This document shows, in pieces, positions 1-8,693 of a stretch of DNA of 64,000 nucleotides. The stretch spans positions 186,001 through 250,000 of the forward strand of contig NZ_WPZO01000003.1 in the NCBI RefSeq assembly GCF_013031355.1. Reading direction: 5' to 3'. The DNA comes from Ruegeria arenilitoris (GTDB taxonomy: Bacteria > Pseudomonadota > Alphaproteobacteria > Rhodobacterales > Rhodobacteraceae). A program made the translations under genes and the position numbers. Position 1 is the first letter of the stretch; each line of letters starts with the position of its first letter. Below the pieces are notes generated by a model that did no database searches, was not told the origin of the DNA, and was given only the letters and a program-made list of their open reading frames with translations.

Positions 1-93
1 GACATGAACGGCGGTGACAGGTCGCAGGAAGAACAGCTGCAAGAGGTCGTCTGGGCCTGGGATCAGATCAAGGACAGCCGGAACTTTAAATGA
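1..93 (+). CDS. C-terminal end of an unknown protein (cut by window start)
   Basis: The frame starting at base 1 is open for 30 codons and ends in TGA at 91-93. The visible tail is polar, with a Gln/Glu-rich stretch followed by WAWDQIKDSRNF. It ends 8 bases before the convergent stop of the Hint gene, tight spacing typical of real gene ends in this window. The WDxIKDS pattern recalls repeat tails in caspase-like and SEL1-type bacterial proteins, but 30 residues are too few to assign a family. Confidence 0.45.
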   Translation, partial: DMNGGDRSQEEQLQEVVWAWDQIKDSRNFK

Positions 94-101
94 TTTCCGC
101 G

Positions 102-989
102 CTACTGTGGAAACATGCCCTGTAGCGCCTGCGCTTCGGGGCGTTTCAAGCAGCGCAGCCTGGTTTGCTGTATTGACCCTTCGCCGTTCAGTTCAGGAAA
201 AAGTTCGCGCAGTTCATCTACGTCTTCCCGACCAAAAGAGTTTAGCACCCTGTCACCAAGATACAGGCTTTCACTGCGCAAGCCGTGCGACGTCAGAATG
301 GTGTGTCGTTCGCAGGCAATGTGAAAGTACGTCACCGGCTCATCCGCCTTTACCTGACGGATCGTGTCGTCGTTGACGAGATGAATCGCAGCGGAAAAGA
401 CCATCGGTTCGCCAAATAGCAACTCGGCCCGCCATCCTTCAATTACGATCCGATGTTGCGGCGACACGTACAGGTCGCGATCTGGCAGCCCTTTACCCAG
501 CGCATCGCACTTGATGAGCACAGGCCGAAACTTTGGTTGGAGATGCAATATCTGAGCGCTGAGTGTTCGTTTGCCGATCCAAATTATCGGCAGAGTTTGG
601 CCGTTGGACACGCAAACCCTGTCGCCAACTGTCAACTCTTCGACCAGTCTCGGGCCTGTATCAGTTTCGATCAGCGTTCCAGCCACAAAGCACGGTGGGT
701 TATCTGGGTTGAGGTCGTCCTCGGTAATTTTCCAATTGCCGGTAGACATTGGGCCGGTTGGATTATTGGTATCCCAAGCGTAGATTTGCCCATTGACCTC
801 AATGAATTCGCCGGATTCGCCTGAATTCCCCCTGGTCCCTTGCCCAAGGTATTCATAGGACTGAAACGTGAGGCCTCCGTCAAACGAGATCATTCCCCCA
901 TCAATAATCGCAGGTTCCGTCGTTTCCTGGACGACCAAGTCGCCCGGACCAGTTGTGTGCACAGTATGGAGAAGAACATCAAACTCCAT
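102..989 (-). CDS. Hint (Hedgehog/intein) domain protein
   Basis: About 295 residues. A short N-terminal region is followed by a Hint domain that opens with PCFVAGTLIET, whose Cys is the usual first residue of these autoprocessing domains. Later blocks include VSPQHRIVIEG and CERHTILTSHGLRSESLYLG, with the His residues typical of Rhodobacterales Hint proteins. There is no clear C-terminal extein, and the domain ends near the C-terminus. Such proteins are abundant in Roseobacter genomes and usually lack a defined role; self-cleavage or processing of secreted proteins is the common inference. I chose ATG at 989 because AGAGGG lies 8 bases upstream; a GTG at 1007 is in frame. No signal peptide is obvious. 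Confidence 0.8.
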   Translation of the reverse strand: MEFDVLLHTVHTTGPGDLVVQETTEPAIIDGGMISFDGGLTFQSYEYLGQGTRGNSGESGEFIEVNGQIYAWDTNNPTGPMSTGNWKITEDDLNPDNPPCFVAGTLIETDTGPRLVEELTVGDRVCVSNGQTLPIIWIGKRTLSAQILHLQPKFRPVLIKCDALGKGLPDRDLYVSPQHRIVIEGWRAELLFGEPMVFSAAIHLVNDDTIRQVKADEPVTYFHIACERHTILTSHGLRSESLYLGDRVLNSFGREDVDELRELFPELNGEGSIQQTRLRCLKRPEAQALQGMFPQ

Positions 990-1345
990 CACGCACGCCC
1001 TCTTCACGAACTTTTGTCAGGAAAGGCGCAGAACTATGCGCGGGTGGGGCGAACGTACCTCCACAGTTGATTTCGCCACTCATTAACTCTTGCACAAAAA
1101 ACTCTCAGACAGACCCGTTTCGGGCAGCTTACAAAACTACAAATTAACCCAAATTTAACACTTTGATTTTCGCTTCTAAGAATACCAAAAATTTTTGGTG
1201 TGTAGCACGCGCGCCTGCGATTTCCTTATTTCTGCTCCTTCCACCGCCGCCTGTTAAACTTGTTACAAATACGCGTTACGGCCAATCACATGGGCCGAAC
1301 CATTGGCCCATATCAAATAGTGACTTGCCCCTAATGGAGCGCGAT
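990..1345. other. Divergent intergenic region between Hint and ICMT-like genes
   Basis: About 356 bases without a gene, AT-rich compared with its surroundings. It contains a perfect 16-base palindrome at 1184-1199 (ACCAAAAATTTTTGGT) and a 7-bp hairpin at 1290-1311 (arms ATGGGCC/GGCCCAT) in the probable leader of the downstream gene. Both flanking genes point away, so promoters for both should lie here. I could not assign -35/-10 boxes with confidence. Confidence 0.5.
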
Positions 1346-1951
1346 ATGGAACATCTCATTTCCCTCGTACATGCGATTTCTCTTCTGGTTACAATCACCT
1401 CGGCTTTGGTGCTGAGCGGGTATCTCGCCCTGAACCTGCGCCTGCCGAGACTGGGCCTGTGGCCCAGCGCCAGCGGTTGGCGGCACCACACGGCCTTTGG
1501 TCTGTTCCGGCTGTTCTGCGGCGCGACCGTTGTATTTGCCTTGTCCGAGGTCTGGATGAATGGCTGGGGTCACTGGCTGCGGTACGTGATCGGCGTGCCC
1601 GTCATGCTTCTGTCATTCGGGATTACGCTGTGGGGCTATCGCTTTCTAGGCCTCGACAACACCTATTGCGAAAGCGACGGTTTGGTGACCGGCGGGATGT
1701 ATGCCTATTCGCGCAACCCGCAATATGTGACATCGGTGCTGGCCACGGTGGGGCTGGGCATTGCCAGCGGATCGTGGGTGACACTGGGCCTGGCGGCGAC
1801 GTTGTTCGTGATTTACTTCCTGTTTGTCCTGAACGAGGAACGCTGGTTGCTGCAGGGCTATGGGCAGGCATTCCGGGACTACATGCAATCCACCCCGCGC
1901 TTTGTGGACGAACGCAGCCTTATCCGGGTGCGAGACGCAATTCTCGACTGA
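1346..1951 (+). CDS. Isoprenylcysteine carboxyl methyltransferase-like membrane protein
   Basis: About 201 residues, mostly hydrophobic with several likely membrane segments. The C-terminal half carries YSRNPQY followed by NEERWLLQGYGQAFRDY, the RNPxY plus double-Glu signature of the ICMT/phospholipid methyltransferase superfamily, whose members use S-adenosylmethionine within the membrane. The substrate in bacteria is usually unknown (lipids or quinones have been proposed). The frame stays open upstream to 1163, but ATG at 1346 is preferred because GGAG sits 6 bases upstream; ATG at 1334 is an alternative. It lies 146 bases before cobS with no sign of co-function. Confidence 0.8.
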   Translation: MEHLISLVHAISLLVTITSALVLSGYLALNLRLPRLGLWPSASGWRHHTAFGLFRLFCGATVVFALSEVWMNGWGHWLRYVIGVPVMLLSFGITLWGYRFLGLDNTYCESDGLVTGGMYAYSRNPQYVTSVLATVGLGIASGSWVTLGLAATLFVIYFLFVLNEERWLLQGYGQAFRDYMQSTPRFVDERSLIRVRDAILD

Positions 1952-2097
1952 TCAAAGCGCGCAGATAAGGCCAGTTTCAAAGAAAGATTTACCGAAGCCG
2001 CAGCACACGCGGCTTTCCCTTGCCCTTGCCCGCAATATGTTGCACCACACACGGGTTCAAACCCGGCAATACGGGCCAAAGGATAAGGACCAGGCGA

Positions 2098-3084
2098 ATG
2101 GCTGACGGATCGATCGACATCAACGCAAAACCCACCGAAGATATCTCGGTCCGTGACGTGTTCGGCATTGATACCGACATGGCGGTCAAAGGCTTTGCTG
2201 AAGCAAGTGATCGCGTTCCCGCCATCGACCACACCTACAAGTTCGACCCGGAAACCACACTGGCGATTCTGGCAGGCTTTGCCCACAACCGTCGGGTGAT
2301 GATTCAGGGCTATCACGGCACCGGTAAATCGACCCACATCGAACAGGTTGCCGCCCGCCTGAACTGGCCCGCCGTCCGCGTGAACCTGGACAGCCACATC
2401 AGCCGGATCGACCTGATCGGTAAAGACGCCATCAAACTGCGCGACGGTAAGCAGGTCACCGAATTCCACGAAGGCATTCTGCCTTGGGCCCTGCGCAACC
2501 CCGTCGCCATCGTGTTCGACGAATACGACGCGGGCCGCGCCGACGTGATGTTCGTGATCCAGCGCGTGCTGGAACATGACGGAAAGCTGACCCTGCTGGA
2601 CCAGAACGAAATCATCACGCCGAACCCGAACTTCCGCCTGTTCGCCACCGCAAACACCGTGGGTCTGGGCGACACAACCGGCCTGTATCATGGCACGCAA
2701 CAGATCAACCAGGCGCAGATGGACCGCTGGTCGCTGGTCTCAACGCTGAACTACCTCAGCCACGATGCCGAGACGATGATCGTTCTGTCCAAGGCACCGC
2801 ACTACAACACCGAAAAGGGCCGCAAGACCGTCAGCCAGATGGTTACCGTTGCCGACCTGACCCGTACCGCCTTCATGAACGGCGACCTGTCCACGGTGAT
2901 GAGCCCCCGGACCGTGATCAACTGGGCCCAAAACGCGGAGATTTTCCGCGATGTGGGTTACGCGTTCCGCCTGTCCTTCCTGAACAAGTGCGACGAGTTG
3001 GAACGCCAGACCGTGGCCGAATTCTACCAGCGCTGCTTTGACGAGGAACTGCCCGAAAGCGCAGCAAGCGCAAGCCTGGGTTAA
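2098..3084 (+). CDS. cobS: Aerobic cobaltochelatase subunit CobS
   Basis: 328 residues. CobS is the AAA+ ATPase of the CobN-CobS-CobT cobaltochelatase, which inserts cobalt into hydrogenobyrinic acid a,c-diamide in aerobic B12 synthesis. The Walker A motif GYHGTGKST is at residues 71-79 and a Walker B-like VAIVFDEYD follows near 140. Length matches the family. The ATG at 2098 begins a typical CobS N-terminus (MADGSID) and has AAGGATAAGGA upstream. cobT lies 1.4 kb downstream on the same strand, separated by two unrelated genes; cobN is not in the window. I saw no cobalamin riboswitch in the 146 bases upstream. Confidence 0.97.
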   Translation: MADGSIDINAKPTEDISVRDVFGIDTDMAVKGFAEASDRVPAIDHTYKFDPETTLAILAGFAHNRRVMIQGYHGTGKSTHIEQVAARLNWPAVRVNLDSHISRIDLIGKDAIKLRDGKQVTEFHEGILPWALRNPVAIVFDEYDAGRADVMFVIQRVLEHDGKLTLLDQNEIITPNPNFRLFATANTVGLGDTTGLYHGTQQINQAQMDRWSLVSTLNYLSHDAETMIVLSKAPHYNTEKGRKTVSQMVTVADLTRTAFMNGDLSTVMSPRTVINWAQNAEIFRDVGYAFRLSFLNKCDELERQTVAEFYQRCFDEELPESAASASLG

Positions 3085-3088
3085 ACAC

Positions 3089-3817
3089 TTGCACTTTCCC
3101 GAACAAAAATGCGTTTTTGTCCACGTACCTAAGACCGGAGGTAACTTCTTTACCAGATGTTTCCTGCGGTTTTCTGGCGATTCAATGGTCACTAGCGGTC
3201 ATCAGGACGGCGCCGATCGGTTTGAGCTGAGCGGCGACGCGACCAAGACCAAACACCAAACGCTGGCTGAATACAGTGAGCTGATTGGCCCGGGCTTTTC
3301 CGATTATACGGCCTATGCCTTTGCCCGTCCCCCGGTCGAGCGAATGATCTCATTGTATTATTCCCCCCACCGCTGGATGCGCGAACAGGAAGGCGGAGGA
3401 TTTGACCTCGACGCCCGCAACGAACCTGTGGACCTGAAAGAGTTTGAAGCGCTTGTGTCGTCAAACAAATCCATCTCGGACCTGCTGGATGCCGGAAATG
3501 TTTCGGGCAGGTTAGAAGTGAACCAAACCGCCCGGCACACGTCCGGCGCGCGTGTTTCACTGTTGGATTTTGCAGACCTGCGCGGCGGGCTAGAGAAATT
3601 CGGGCGGGAAAACGGATTTGATCTGACCGACATGCCTGCCAAAAAGGTAAATTCCAGCTCGGTCAATGATCCGATGGCTCTGAATGCCGGGCAGATGGAT
3701 CAGATCAATAAGATCGTCATGAACTCCCATCATGGCAAGGACCAGCAGTTCTTTGCGAAAGACACCCCAAAAGGGTTTTTTGAAACCCTTTCAGGGTGGT
3801 TCAGGTCGAAATCCTAG
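3089..3817 (+). CDS. Sulfotransferase family protein
   Basis: About 242 residues. The N-terminal segment VFVHVPKTGGNFFTR is the 5'-phosphosulfate loop of PAPS-dependent sulfotransferases, and FARPPVERMISLYY is the usual 3'-phosphate binding region. The acceptor is unknown; bacterial members sulfate glycans, lipids or small molecules. No ATG precedes the loop. TTG at 3089, just after the cobS stop, gives a normal short N-terminus; another TTG at 3038 lies inside cobS. The initiation signal is weak either way, so translation may be coupled to cobS. It sits between cobS and cobT but has no known part in B12 synthesis. Confidence 0.8.
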   Translation: MHFPEQKCVFVHVPKTGGNFFTRCFLRFSGDSMVTSGHQDGADRFELSGDATKTKHQTLAEYSELIGPGFSDYTAYAFARPPVERMISLYYSPHRWMREQEGGGFDLDARNEPVDLKEFEALVSSNKSISDLLDAGNVSGRLEVNQTARHTSGARVSLLDFADLRGGLEKFGRENGFDLTDMPAKKVNSSSVNDPMALNAGQMDQINKIVMNSHHGKDQQFFAKDTPKGFFETLSGWFRSKS

Positions 3818-3894
3818 CCCGGCGCGGCTTTGTGATGCGGCACAGGTAGCCTGACCAAAGTGTGACGATCGCACCACAGCATTGATGGTTTTTG

Positions 3895-3913
3895 TGTATA
3901 TCATGCATATACA
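3895..3913. promoter_or_regulatory. Inverted repeat ahead of small exported-protein gene
   Basis: Arms TGTATAT and ATATACA flank a 5-base centre (CATGC) in an AT-rich patch 27 bases before the ATG at 3940. The symmetry suggests a regulator site, but it could also be chance in AT-rich sequence. Confidence 0.25.
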
Positions 3914-3939
3914 AAGACTATCCGTGGTATCGTCAATGT

Positions 3940-4344
3940 ATGTTGTTTTCAAAAGTGGTTTCAACAGTCGCCGTCGCGACCCTGACCTTTTCAACGCCGT
4001 TGCACGCGCTTCCGACGGCAACATCGGACCGCGCAGAGTTGTTCGCTATCTGCTCCGGACGACTTGAGGCGCTGGCAACACGTCAGCGCGCCCAGATGGA
4101 CGAACAGGCCGTTTCGGTTGCCGACCTACAGCACGAGTTCGAACTGTTGCTGGACGCCATTCTTCCCCGAGCCCTTTCCGAAGGTGTCGAGGCCCATCAA
4201 CCCGGGCGCTGGCGCGTGCGAGGCTGGGTCGAGGTGGCCTATTTGCTGGCCGATATGGACTACAGCTTTGACGAACGAACTGCCGCCGGGGCCGAACGGC
4301 AGCTTGCGCGCCGGATTTCCGAATGCCGCGAGGTTCTGCTGTAA
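3940..4344 (+). CDS. Small exported protein of unknown function
   Basis: About 134 residues. The N-terminus [23 protein letters not shown] looks like a signal peptide with an AxA-like cleavage site, so the protein should be periplasmic. The mature part is polar and helical-looking, with a Cys in [11 protein letters not shown] and another in [10 protein letters not shown] do not recognise the family. The start at 3940 was chosen because it begins the signal peptide; the frame extends to 3892. The gene is 100 bases ahead of cobT on the same strand and could share transcripts with it. Confidence 0.65.
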   Translation: MLFSKVVSTVAVATLTFSTPLHALPTATSDRAELFAICSGRLEALATRQRAQMDEQAVSVADLQHEFELLLDAILPRALSEGVEAHQPGRWRVRGWVEVAYLLADMDYSFDERTAAGAERQLARRISECREVLL

Positions 4345-4444
4345 ACACCGCGCTGGTTTCATGGGAAAACGGGGTTGGCCCTATGGTCAAGTCCCCGGAA
4401 TGGCTCTAGGTTGCCCGAACAGAACAAGTCCGGACCTGCCGCCG

Positions 4445-6322
4445 ATGAGCAAACCCAACGACAACCCCGCCGATCCGTTCAAGAAGGCTCTGGCCGAGGC
4501 CACCAAGGTCATGGCTGACGACCCGGAACTGAACGTCTCTTACACGGTCGATCCGTCAGGCCTGTCGGGTGAATCCATGCGCCTGCCGCAGGTCAGCCGC
4601 CGGATGACGCGCGAAGAGGTTCTGCTGGCACGCGGAACTGCGGACGCCCTGGCGTTGCAGCGCCGCTATCACGATGACGCGACCCATGCGCGTTACGCGC
4701 CTCCGGGCGACATGGCGCGGGATCTCTATGAAGCGATGGAGGTTGCCCGTTGCGAGGCGATGGGCGCGCGGGACATGCCTGGCACGGCCAGCAATATCGA
4801 CGTCAAGATCGGGCACGAGGCACTGCGTCGTGGCTATGACCAGTGCAAGCAGCCTGCCGACGCGCCTCTGGCCGTTGCCGCGGGCTATCTGATCCGCCAT
4901 CTGGCCACAGGGCGCGACCTGCCCCCGGCGGCTGAAAACATCATGAACCTGTGGCGCGGGTTCATCGAGGAACAGGCCGGCGGGACGCTGGAAAACCTGG
5001 ATGAAACCCTCTCGGATCAAGCCGAATTTGCCAAGTTCGCGCGGCAGATGATCAAGGATCTGGGCTATGGCGACCAGTTGGGCGACGACCCGGATGAACT
5101 GGACGACGAGCAGGAAGATCAGGCCGAAGAAAACGCTGAAGAACAGCCCGATCCCGATAGCACCGGGCAGGATGACCAAGACGAACAGGATGCTGACGCG
5201 ACCCCTGAGCAGACGCAGGAAGAGCAGCAGGACCAGTCTCAGGCCCAGGTCTCGATGGACGAGATGGCCGATGAGGAGATGGGCGACGAGGCCGAGATGC
5301 CGGAAGGCGAGGCTCCGCTGGAGCCACCTGCCCCGCCCCCCGCATCCGAGGCCGACCCGGAATACAAGGTGTATCTCAACGCCTATGACGAAGAAATCGC
5401 CGCCGAGGATCTGGCCGAACCGGCCGAGCTGGAACGGCTGCGTGCATATCTGGACCAGCAACTAGAGCCGCTGAAAGGCGCGGTCAGCCGGTTGGCCAAC
5501 AAGCTGCAGCGCCGCCTGCAGGCGCAACAGAACCGCAGCTGGGAGTTCGACCGCGAGGAAGGCATTCTGGACGCGGGCCGTCTGGCGCGCGTGGTGGCGA
5601 ACCCGACCACACCGCTGAGCTTCAAGGTCGAAAAGGACACCGAGTTCCGCGATACCGTGGTGACACTGCTGCTGGATAACTCGGGTTCGATGCGGGGCCG
5701 CCCGATCTCGATTGCCGCAATCTGCGCGGACGTTCTGGCGCGGACGCTGGAACGCTGCAACGTGAAGGTCGAGATTCTGGGCTTTACCACCCGCGCGTGG
5801 AAAGGCGGGCAGGCGCGTGAAGCATGGCTGAACGATGGCCGACCACAGCAGCCCGGACGTCTGAACGATCTGCGCCACATCATCTATAAGGGCGCCGATG
5901 CACCGTGGCGGCGGGCGCGACCCAATCTGGGTTTGATGATGAAAGAAGGTCTGCTTAAAGAAAACATCGACGGTGAGGCGCTGGAATGGGCGCATCGTCG
6001 GATGCTGGCCCGGCGCGAGCAGCGCAAGATTCTGATGGTGATCTCGGACGGCGCGCCGGTTGACGATTCAACACTCAGCGTCAACCCCGCGAACTATCTG
6101 GAAAAACACCTGCGTGATGTGATCGCCATGGTCGAAAAGCGCAAGATGGTGGAGCTTCTGGCCATCGGGATCGGACATGACGTGACCCGCTATTATGACC
6201 GCGCGGTGACGATCACAGATGTGGAACAGCTGGCAGGTGCGATGACCGAGCAACTGGCGGCACTGTTCGACAGCGATCCACGGGCCCGGGCCCGCGTGAT
6301 GGGAATGAAGAGGGCCAGCTGA
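4445..6322 (+). CDS. cobT: Aerobic cobaltochelatase subunit CobT
   Basis: 625 residues, the usual CobT length. The N-terminal half is helical; a very acidic Glu/Asp/Gln-rich linker covers roughly residues 210-300; the C-terminal half is a von Willebrand A domain with the metal-binding (MIDAS) motif DNSGS at about residue 411 and a later [12 protein letters not shown] block. CobT pairs with CobS in the AAA+ motor that drives cobalt insertion by CobN. The ATG at 4445 gives the family start ([16 protein letters not shown]). The reading frame extends upstream to 4064, but that part overlaps the exported-protein gene and is not CobT-like. Confidence 0.97.
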   Translation: MSKPNDNPADPFKKALAEATKVMADDPELNVSYTVDPSGLSGESMRLPQVSRRMTREEVLLARGTADALALQRRYHDDATHARYAPPGDMARDLYEAMEVARCEAMGARDMPGTASNIDVKIGHEALRRGYDQCKQPADAPLAVAAGYLIRHLATGRDLPPAAENIMNLWRGFIEEQAGGTLENLDETLSDQAEFAKFARQMIKDLGYGDQLGDDPDELDDEQEDQAEENAEEQPDPDSTGQDDQDEQDADATPEQTQEEQQDQSQAQVSMDEMADEEMGDEAEMPEGEAPLEPPAPPPASEADPEYKVYLNAYDEEIAAEDLAEPAELERLRAYLDQQLEPLKGAVSRLANKLQRRLQAQQNRSWEFDREEGILDAGRLARVVANPTTPLSFKVEKDTEFRDTVVTLLLDNSGSMRGRPISIAAICADVLARTLERCNVKVEILGFTTRAWKGGQAREAWLNDGRPQQPGRLNDLRHIIYKGADAPWRRARPNLGLMMKEGLLKENIDGEALEWAHRRMLARREQRKILMVISDGAPVDDSTLSVNPANYLEKHLRDVIAMVEKRKMVELLAIGIGHDVTRYYDRAVTITDVEQLAGAMTEQLAALFDSDPRARARVMGMKRAS

Positions 6323-6395
6323 GGCTGGCCTTGCCTCCGACGGCAGTTTTTTCCAAAAAGATGAAGGGGTAAGCCCGGGTTAGGAGAAGTAGGAA

Positions 6396-8177
6396 ATGAT
6401 TCAGTCCTTTGAAGTCACCGCGCGTCCGGAACAGGGACCGCCACGGTTGGCTGCGTTGCGAAAAGAGATTGCGCGCGAGGGGCTGGACGGGTTCCTGATC
6501 CCACGCGCGGATGCCTATCAGGGCGAATATGTGGCCCCACGGGACGAGCGGCTGGCCTGGTTGACCGGCTTCACCGGCTCGGCAGGATTTTGCGCCGCTT
6601 TGACCGACATCGCAGGGGTGTTCGTGGATGGCCGCTATCGGACGCAGGTGAAGGCGCAGGTCGCGACGGAATTTACGCCGGTTCCCTGGCCCGAAGTTAG
6701 CCTGAGCGCATGGCTGAAAGAGCAGTTGCCGAAAGGCGGCAAGGTGGGTTTTGATCCGTGGCTTCACGCCGCTGGTCAGATCGACAGCGTCCGGAAAGAA
6801 CTGGCAGGCACCGGGATCGAACTGCTGCGGTGTGACAATCTGGTGGACCGGGTTTGGGAAAATCAGCCTGCCCCGCCGATGAACCCGGTCAAGGCGCATC
6901 CGATCGAGTTTGCCGGGGAATCGGCAGAAAGCAAAATCGCCCGTCTGTCTGAGGCTCTGCGCGAAGCCGGTTGCACTGCGGCTGCAATCACATTGCCGGA
7001 TTCGATCATGTGGCTGCTGAACATTCGCGGCTCGGATATCGGCTATAACCCGGTGGCGCATGGTTTTGCCATTTTGAACGCCGACGGGACAATGGATCTG
7101 TTCATGGCCGAGGAAAAGCTGACGGTCGCTCTGGGTGATCAGGTTCGGGTCCATGCACCGGAAACGTTCCTGACCTTTGTCGAAGCGCTGGAGGGCAAAG
7201 TTCAGGTCGATCTGGGCACCCTGCCTCGGGCAGTTGCAGATGTGTTGCAGGATCGGATGGTGGATAACGGCGATCCTTGCGCCCTGCCCAAGGCCTGCAA
7301 GAACGCCGCCGAAATCGCAGGCAGCGCCGAAGCGCATCTGCGCGACGCGGTGGCCGTGATCGAAACCCTGTGCTGGCTGGGCGCGCAAGCGCCCGGCACG
7401 CTGACTGAAACTCAGGTGGTCACCCGGCTTGAGGAAAACCGCCGCAAGGACAATGCGCTGCAGGATATCTCATTCGATACCATCGCGGGCACCGGACCCA
7501 ATGGCGCGATCATGCACTACCGCGTGACCGAAGAGACCGACAGCCGCCTTGAGGATGGGCAGATACTGGTGCTCGACAGCGGCGGGCAATATCTGGACGG
7601 CACTACGGACATCACTCGCACCATCGCCATTGGTGAAGTGGGTGACGAGGAAAAATCCTGTTTCACCCGCGTGTTGAAGGGCATGATTAACCTGTCCATG
7701 CTGCGCTGGCCCGTCGGGCTGGCCGGGCGCGATATCGAAGGTATCGCACGTGCACCGCTTTGGGCGGCGGGACAGGATTTCAACCACGGTGTCGGTCACG
7801 GGGTCGGCGCGTATCTGAGCGTTCACGAAGGCCCCCAACGCCTGTCGAAAGTCAGTCATGTGCCGCTGCAGCCCGGCATGATCCTGTCGAATGAGCCAGG
7901 ATACTACCGCGAAGGCGCGTTTGGCATCCGCATCGAAAACCTCGTCGTCGTGCAAGAGGCCCCGGCCCTGCCTGGCGGTGACGACGAACGCGCCATGCTG
8001 AACTGGCGCACGTTGACCTATGTGCCCATCGACCGGCGCTTGATTGTGGTCGAGATGCTGACAAGCGCAGAGCGCGCCTGGCTGAACGCCTATCACCGCG
8101 ACGTTGCGGAAAAGATCCGTCCAAGGCTGGGCGATGACGCCCAACTGTGGTTGGATGCCGCAACCGCGCCGGTCTGA
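6396..8177 (+). CDS. Aminopeptidase P family protein (M24B Xaa-Pro peptidase)
   Basis: 593 residues, the size of the long three-domain aminopeptidase P. Two creatinase-type N-terminal domains precede an M24 catalytic domain whose five metal ligands are all present: D394 (VLDSGG), D405 (TTDIT), H468 (HGVGHGVG), E500 (NEPGYY) and E514 (RIENL). It should remove N-terminal residues preceding proline in cytoplasmic peptides using two metal ions. The ATG at 6396 is preceded by AGGAGAAGTAGGAA. It lies 73 bases after cobT, with a weak hairpin and T-run between (about 6332-6352), so it may be a separate unit. Confidence 0.93.
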   Translation: MIQSFEVTARPEQGPPRLAALRKEIAREGLDGFLIPRADAYQGEYVAPRDERLAWLTGFTGSAGFCAALTDIAGVFVDGRYRTQVKAQVATEFTPVPWPEVSLSAWLKEQLPKGGKVGFDPWLHAAGQIDSVRKELAGTGIELLRCDNLVDRVWENQPAPPMNPVKAHPIEFAGESAESKIARLSEALREAGCTAAAITLPDSIMWLLNIRGSDIGYNPVAHGFAILNADGTMDLFMAEEKLTVALGDQVRVHAPETFLTFVEALEGKVQVDLGTLPRAVADVLQDRMVDNGDPCALPKACKNAAEIAGSAEAHLRDAVAVIETLCWLGAQAPGTLTETQVVTRLEENRRKDNALQDISFDTIAGTGPNGAIMHYRVTEETDSRLEDGQILVLDSGGQYLDGTTDITRTIAIGEVGDEEKSCFTRVLKGMINLSMLRWPVGLAGRDIEGIARAPLWAAGQDFNHGVGHGVGAYLSVHEGPQRLSKVSHVPLQPGMILSNEPGYYREGAFGIRIENLVVVQEAPALPGGDDERAMLNWRTLTYVPIDRRLIVVEMLTSAERAWLNAYHRDVAEKIRPRLGDDAQLWLDAATAPV

Positions 8178-8236
8178 CACCGGACTGTTACATATACCGG
8201 GCAGAGGAGTGGCCCAGGAAAGACGAGGAATGCAAA

Positions 8237-8578
8237 ATGGTTGAGATCACGATCCGCAAGGCAACGGGCAAATGGAGTGTGCGTTCGGGCGGCGCTGTAC
8301 TGGGCGAAAGCACCGGTGCCTTGGAATTGTCGGAAGGGGACCTGACCCCGGTGATCTATTTCCCACGCTCGGACATTGCGATGGCGTTTCTGGACATGAC
8401 CGACAAGGTCACCCATTGCCCGCATAAAGGGGACGCGACGCATTTTTCGATCGTCAACAAATCATCGGTGACCGAGAACGCGGCCTGGAGCTATGAGAAC
8501 CCGGTCCCCGCCATGGCCGAGATCAAGGGCTATGTGGCCTTCTATCCGGTCGAGTCGGTAAAGGTTGAGCAGATTTAG
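8237..8578 (+). CDS. DUF427 domain protein
   Basis: 113 residues. Features typical of DUF427 are ALELSEGDLTPVIYFPRSDI followed by THCPHKGDATHF and a C-terminal AAWSYENPVPAMAEIKGYVAFYP. The family forms small beta folds, and its biochemical role is not established. The ATG at 8237 has GAGGAA at 8225-8230, an ideal spacing, so the upstream in-frame extension (to 8147, overlapping pepP) is rejected. A strong terminator follows 50 bases after the stop. Confidence 0.9.
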   Translation: MVEITIRKATGKWSVRSGGAVLGESTGALELSEGDLTPVIYFPRSDIAMAFLDMTDKVTHCPHKGDATHFSIVNKSSVTENAAWSYENPVPAMAEIKGYVAFYPVESVKVEQI

Positions 8579-8628
8579 GCCATCCGCCACACTGATAATT
8601 TGGTTCAGATAGACTGTTTTTTATGGGC

Positions 8629-8670
8629 AAAACCAAAAGCACAGGCCCGGAAGCCTGTGCTTTTGGTTTT
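8629..8670. terminator. Strong bidirectional intrinsic terminator
   Basis: A perfect 18-bp stem (8629-8646 with 8653-8670) closes a 6-base loop, CCGGAA. The arms end in AAAACC and GGTTTT, giving T-runs on both strands. It sits between the convergent DUF427 gene and the PQQ dehydrogenase gene and can serve both. Confidence 0.92.
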
Positions 8671-8693
8671 AGGGCTTAGAGCTCGTTCATTCT

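Noticed and set aside
2050..2066. GGGTTCAAACCC resembling a tRNA T-arm (possible attachment-site remnant) before cobS
   Set aside because: No acceptor or anticodon arm is near, no integrase gene is present, and a short inverted repeat like this can arise by chance.
1952..2097. Cobalamin riboswitch ahead of cobS
   Set aside because: I could not find the B12-box or the expected fold in these 146 bases.
6332..6352. Terminator between cobT and the aminopeptidase gene
   Set aside because: The stem is only about four pairs (TGCC/GGCA) before the T-run, too weak to call.
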